From Apostichopus californicus (Eukaryota; Echinodermata; Holothuroidea; Aspidochirotida; Stichopodidae), in NCBI GenBank assembly GCA_020650975.1, contig JAIPMN010002710.1, positions 1-25,139 of the forward strand: a stretch of DNA of 25,139 bases. Direction: 5' to 3'. Position numbers and translations under genes: made by a program. The notes under the pieces are model-generated. The model searched no databases, had not been told where the DNA came from, and saw only the letters and a list, made by a program, of their open reading frames with translations. Position 1 is the first letter of the stretch; the number at the start of each line of letters is the position of its first letter. Of the stretch, positions 21,249-25,139 are shown one piece after another.

Positions 21249-24200
21249 TCATTTCACCTCTTTCTGAAGGTGCTGAAGAAATTCGTAGTAAGACATGGAA
21301 GACTCCGAGCGGTCCTGGATCAGGTTCTGAATAAAGAGGTACCTATCCTTGCTGTCGTCTCTGCAAATAGGAGTCAGAAATAAAGTGAAAGATTTTACCC
21401 TCGGTAGAATGAATTATTCTGACAGTTATGGGAAATGGGTAGCATGTTAAAAGCAAATGCAGAGAGTTGTCAAACTGATCATCAGAGAATATCAAATTTT
21501 GACAATTAAACATTTTGTGAAATAATTATGGAATTATTCACTTCTCATAAAAATTTGCGACTAAAAACAATTCTCCACAAAGTGTTCCTTTAATCGGTTC
21601 GCTTAGGACCCAGGAATTTTGACATTTCTTAGAAAACTAATCGCTTGTTATAAATACTTCGTCAATTTCACACTTTGTCTCAAACTGATGAATTACTCGA
21701 TGGCATATATACATAAATTGACATTCTTTTCTTGCAGCTGTCACACTAATCAATCCATACATGATCGCTTCAACTGTTTTTTTTTTATTGAAAATTCAGG
21801 CAATGTTGAGTCATAAGTTTTCCAATAATTGTTTTGAAAATGATGGGGGAGGGGTAGGAAGTAGTAACCTTTAATGGTGGGGGAGGGGGTAGGAAGTATA
21901 AACTTTTTCACTCACCTTATGATCCTAAGAGGGGCATGGAAAGGTCTGTTGTCCAGCAACCATTCAATGAAGGATCGAATCTTGTCCGAAAGATCTTCCT
22001 CCAGCTCTGGTAATTGTATCTGTATTAAAGGGAAACAGAAAGTGCAAAGATGGAATGAGGTTTTGATGAGGTAATTAGCCTAAAGCTGTTTAGGAATCTG
22101 TTACCTGAAGGTTCCCTTATGATGATGACATGTCCCTCCCTTCCTCTGACTCTTGTGAAAGAGAGAAGACTGTCACTAGGGGTAGAGATCGGTAGACTTA
22201 ATAACATTTGCCACATAATGGAATAAGAGCGCCTCCTATCAACGAGCGCATCATCGGAAAAGAAACTTATTTTTATGCAGTTAAGCAGTCATACACTTAC
22301 CATGCCCTCTGGGATACTAGCAAAGTCTGGCACATCCAGAACACTGGAGCAGAACTCTGGAGATACATCTCGACAGACGAAGAGGTACATGACGTCCCCC
22401 CGGTCCATCAGATAGACACCATCCCTGTTGACGTACTCTGATGACAGGCCTACCAGAGGAGGCTGTGGAACCTCATTATCCTTATACAATATCACCTCCT
22501 GAAAAGAGTAGTAGAACCATTCACCATCTAATAAGATTTAACTAATAATTACCCCCTCCCTCCCCCCCCCCACAGGTACCCCGAAGAGAAGGCCCTTGTA
22601 GACACCATCCCTGTTGACGTACTCTGATGAAAGGCCTACCAGAGGAGGCTGTGGTACCTCATTATCCTTATACAATATCACCTCCTGAAAAGAGTAGTAG
22701 AACCAGTCACTATCTTATAAGATTTAACTAATGCTTACCCCCCCTTGCCCCCTCCCACAAGTACCCTAAAGAGAAGAGAAGGCACTTGTAGACACCATCC
22801 CTGTTGACATACTCTGATGACAGGCCTACCAGAGGAGGCTGTGGTACCTCATTATCCTTATACAATATCACCTCCTGAAAAGAGTAGTAAACCAGTCACT
22901 ATCTAATAAGATTTAACTTATGCTTACCCCCTCCCCCCCCCCCCTCCACTGGTACACCAAAGAGAAGAGAAGACACTAGTAGGAGTAACTAAACAGATGT
23001 TAGATAATAAATAGTTTGGAGAATAATATCACATATACTCTTATATTGTATTCTTCATTTGAATCTTCTGCTTAGATAAGTTTTAAAATCTCATAGATAA
23101 GATAGAAGAAGATGTGCTGATGATTGGGGGGGGGGGAGAGGGGGGAGACGACTAGATACTAACGCTGTCTGCGATCGTGTGTAGAGCGTAGAGGTCTGGA
23201 TGGACTCTCAGCATGATGTAAAAGAGCGGCTCACATTTATACATCTCCATCGAAAAGACTCGCTCATCAAGTTTGGTGCTTGAACCTAATCTAAAGGCAA
23301 CCTGTGAAAATAAAAAACAAATTGAAAACTAAAGTAGAGAGAGGTTGTAGTCGAGTGGTTAAGGCAATCTCACTAGCGATGAGGTTTTACAGGTTTAAAA
23401 TGCTGGCATGATCATCATGCTATCTCCTTGGGCAAGGCATTTAACCTCAATTGCTTAACTTCACTCAAAGTGAGTAAAGTGGGGACCTGCCAGTTACTTG
23501 TTAAATATGATTTCTGTGCATTGGAATGTAGGAGCATTATATTGGATGTCTGTCAGGTGAAATGTAGATGTGGGGCTCACTGTAGTACCCCCGAAAGAGC
23601 AACTGACTGACTGCTCCAACAGCGCAACTAAGTGGAACGGCCACCCCCCTCCCCCCTACCTCGTGAAGTTCTTGTTGTGAACACTAATGGCAGTGCCTAT
23701 AAACGAAGAATGATGTCTATTTGTGTGTGACGTCAGCGACCTAAATCTACCGCTACGAGCAATGATACCGCTGGTTAGATGATTGTGCAATGGGTGACTG
23801 TGATCTTTCCACATGGACAGCAGCTTGTCTCGTACACAATTCTCGTAGACCGAGGCCACTGACGGCAGACTTGTCCTAATAATTTTAGCAGCATGTTTAA
23901 TAACAACATCCAGAACCTTTATGCTGGTTCTTCCCTCATTATCAGGGATTAACTGTTGAAAGACATCTGAGAAGGCTTTGGCTTTGAGAAAAGATTACAA
24001 AACCTTCAACTTCGAACTTTATAAAACTTGGGAAGATATATTTTCAAGAGTGTGCCAAGGAATGGGAAAATGTTTTTGGTGAAAACAGATGAAAGTCTAT
24101 TTGAGACATCCTTCTTTTACAGCAAAACATTCTTTGCTTTCCTTTATATTACGTGATATGACTTACATTTTTCAAGAGGGCTAAGCAATATAATGGTAGT

Positions 24201-24345
24201 AACTTTAGGGAGGTCGGAGCCATGAGAGCACCGACTGTCGAACCCTCTGGTAGGGATCCCTTGAACGACTTCAGGACATCGATGCAAACATTGACCAACG
24301 CATCACGGGCATCTTCCACCGATGATGTCACAGATCTGTCAACAG
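21249..24345 (-). CDS. SEC24: Sec24 (A/B-type) COPII cargo adaptor, last five coding exons, 5' partial
   Basis: C-terminal part of Sec24, the COPII inner-coat subunit that pairs with Sec23 and selects cargo at ER exit sites. Minus-strand exons: 24345-24167, 23301-23164, 22498-22301, 22019-21916, 21360-21249 (stop 21251-21249), about 243 residues; phases agree at every GT/AG junction. The first exon encodes AVDRSVTSSVEDARDALVN and LMAPTSLKLLPLY of the helical domain; the next has TKLDERVF and VHPDLY. The 22498-22301 exon carries the gelsolin-like domain (VPQPP, DGVYLMDRGDVMYLFV, DFASIPEGM). The last two give ELEEDLSDKIRSFIEWL and LIQDRSESSMSYYEFLQHLQ. The SYYEFL C-terminus fits Sec24A/B better than C/D. 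Zinc-finger, trunk and beta-barrel exons lie beyond the window's right end. Part of the gelsolin-domain exon is triplicated nearby. Confidence 0.95.
22599..22684 (-). pseudogene. Sec24 partial exon copy 2 (truncated, acceptor intact)
   Basis: A copy of 22413-22498 with two substitutions, both synonymous in the Sec24 frame (Val GTT to GTA, Leu CTG to CTT). The upstream acceptor CTACTACTCTTTTCAG is intact but the exon's 3' half and normal donor are missing. The frame stays open into the following intron DNA, where GTAATT (about 22547-22542) could act as an in-frame donor. It may be a dead copy or a cryptic cassette exon. Confidence 0.8.
22789..22874 (-). pseudogene. Sec24 partial exon copy 3 (truncated, acceptor intact)
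   Basis: A second truncated copy, sharing the GTT to GTA change with copy 2 and carrying one further synonymous change (Tyr TAC to TAT). The acceptor is intact. A GTAAGC at about 22738-22733 could serve as donor but would leave phase 2 and shift the downstream frame, so in-frame inclusion is not possible with that donor. Confidence 0.8.
23341..23600 (+). repeat. tRNA-derived SINE, copy 2
   Basis: The head TAGTCGAGTGGTTAAGG (about 23348-23364) is a good tRNA A-box, resembling Ser/Leu tRNAs; the B-box (CAGGTTTAAAATGC) is decayed. The body repeats the motifs of the SINE at 2285-2548 in order: CCTTGGGCAAGGCATTTAAC, AGTGGGGACCTGCC, GTGGGGCTCACTGTAGTACC. It lies in a Sec24 intron on the strand opposite the gene. 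Confidence 0.7.
23656..23994 (-). pseudogene. LINE-type reverse transcriptase C-terminal remnant
   Basis: A 112-codon open frame between in-frame stops (TAG at 23658-23656, TAA at 23997-23995), inside a Sec24 intron and in the same orientation. It ends in a pattern typical of the C-terminal tail of many animal non-LTR retrotransposon ORF2 proteins: VYENCVRDKLLSMWKD, HPLHNHL, SGRFRSL, TNRHHSSFIGTAIS, equivalent to HPL..., SGRR.R.P..., R.K.SFIP.AI.... No polymerase motifs (such as the FADD box) are present, so this is a 5'-truncated dead copy. The element subfamily cannot be given. It might instead be a domesticated fragment, but nothing supports that. Confidence 0.65.
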
Positions 24346-24483
24346 CTGTAAAACAAAAGAGAAGATGTTGAAATATGAAATAAATCACAATGAGGAGACC
24401 TCTGATCACTATATCACTTGAAAGGACATGTACCTTAAGTATGATATCATTACACATCAATACTCACTCATTCTCATCAAAGC

Positions 24484-25139
24484 TTTTCAAGAGCCCAACA
24501 TTTGTCAATATAGTATGCATATCATACACCACAATACTTATCATTTTTAACTTTGTCTCATTAACCCACCACATGTTAGCATAGAATGCATATCATACAC
24601 CACATGTAAGCATAGTATGCATATCATACACCACAATACTTATCATTTTTAACTTTGTCTCTTTAACCCACCACATGTTAGCATAGTATGCATATCATAC
24701 ACCACAATACTTATTTTTTTTAACCTTGTCTCAATAACCCACCACACGTTAGCATAGTATGCATATCATACACCACAATACTTATCAGTTTTAACTTTGT
24801 CTCATTAACCCAGCACATGTTAGCATAGTTTGCATACCATACACAACAATACTTATTTTTTTTAACCTTGTCTCAATAACCAACCACATGTTAGCATAGT
24901 ATGCATATCATACACCACAATACTTATCATTTTTAACCTTGTCTCAATAACCCACCACATGTTAGCATAGTATGCATATCATACACCACAATACTTATCA
25001 GTTTTAACTTTGTCTCATTAACCCAGCACTTGTTAGCATAGTTTGCATACCATACACAACAATACTTATTTTTTTTAACCTTGTCTCAATAACCAACCAC
25101 ATGTTAGCATAGTATGCATATCATACACCACAATACTTA
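24484..25139. repeat. 71-bp satellite array with 213-bp higher-order period
   Basis: Monomers ending in CAATACTTA recur with ends at 24642, 24713, 24784, 24855, 24926, 24997, 25068 and 25139, exactly 71 bp apart. The first interval (24540-24642) is 102 bp, with a 31-bp internal duplication. The variant monomer with CAGCAC and GTTTGCATACCATACACAAC occurs at 24785-24855 and 24998-25068, 213 bp apart, and its neighbours match too, giving a three-monomer higher-order repeat. The array lies in the Sec24 intron upstream of exon 24345-24167 and runs off the window. Confidence 0.93.

Larger units (their letters stand above)
22413..22980 (-). repeat. Tandem triplication of half a Sec24 exon plus intron
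   Basis: Three tandem units of about 186-192 bp: 22413-22598, 22599-22788 and 22789-about 22980. Each holds the first 86 nt of the gelsolin-domain exon, its splice acceptor (CTTTTCAG) and about 100 bp of upstream intron with a C-rich tract. Only the first unit (22413-22598) continues into the full exon to 22301. The junctions share TAGACACC/TTGTAG microhomology, as expected for local duplication. Confidence 0.92.

Noticed and set aside
24484..25139. Regular repeats that might suggest a CRISPR-like array
   Set aside because: The whole 71-bp monomer is repeated without unique spacers, in a eukaryotic intron; it is a satellite.

Overview
This is a eukaryotic nuclear genomic window. It is AT-rich and intron-rich, with standard GT/AG splice sites and many short transposable elements and satellites. 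Two animal-type gene families are clear: carbonyl reductase 1 (CBR1, a short-chain dehydrogenase/reductase) and the COPII coat protein Sec24. The repeat types (MITE-like elements, tRNA-derived SINEs, a degenerate GACCTCAAATGACC tandem repeat, the GGCGCGTAGCCA inverted-repeat element) suggest a marine invertebrate, perhaps a deuterostome such as an echinoderm. That placement is an inference from family resemblance and is not proven.

Layout. 1-721: no recognisable content. 722-1410: degenerate tandem repeat. About 2285-2548: a SINE on the minus strand. 2947-7580: a complete six-exon CBR1-like gene on the minus strand. 7581-8024: a 444-bp intergenic segment, probably a shared bidirectional promoter. 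8025-13536: a second complete six-exon CBR1-like gene on the plus strand. The two paralogues are head-to-head, have the same exon phases and nearly the same exon lengths (18, 267, 110, 126, 157 and about 170 nt), and each starts with an 18-nt coding exon for MPTIAV. Their introns hold two copies of a TTAA-flanked MITE (both in the left gene) and a 43-46 bp hairpin element (right gene).

13537-21121 has no gene I can support. It holds a retroposon 3' tail, a CpG-richer tRNA-derived segment followed by a 108-bp tandem duplication, a 310-bp inverted-repeat element inside a 24-bp direct repeat, an 850-bp self-complementary 21-bp satellite bounded by inverted repeats, and minor microsatellites.

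21249-24345: the last five coding exons of a Sec24A/B-type gene on the minus strand, covering the helical domain, the gelsolin-like domain and the C-terminus. The 5' half of its gelsolin-domain exon, with its splice acceptor and about 100 bp of intron, is tandemly triplicated. Its introns also hold a SINE, the C-terminal remnant of a LINE-type reverse transcriptase, and a 71-bp satellite with a three-monomer higher-order period that runs off the window end.

Functionally, the two reductases are predicted NADPH-dependent cytosolic carbonyl reductases sharing a promoter. Sec24 acts separately, in cargo selection at ER exit sites. The most unusual structures are the Sec24 exon triplication, the head-to-head reductase pair with micro-exons, and the self-complementary satellite.
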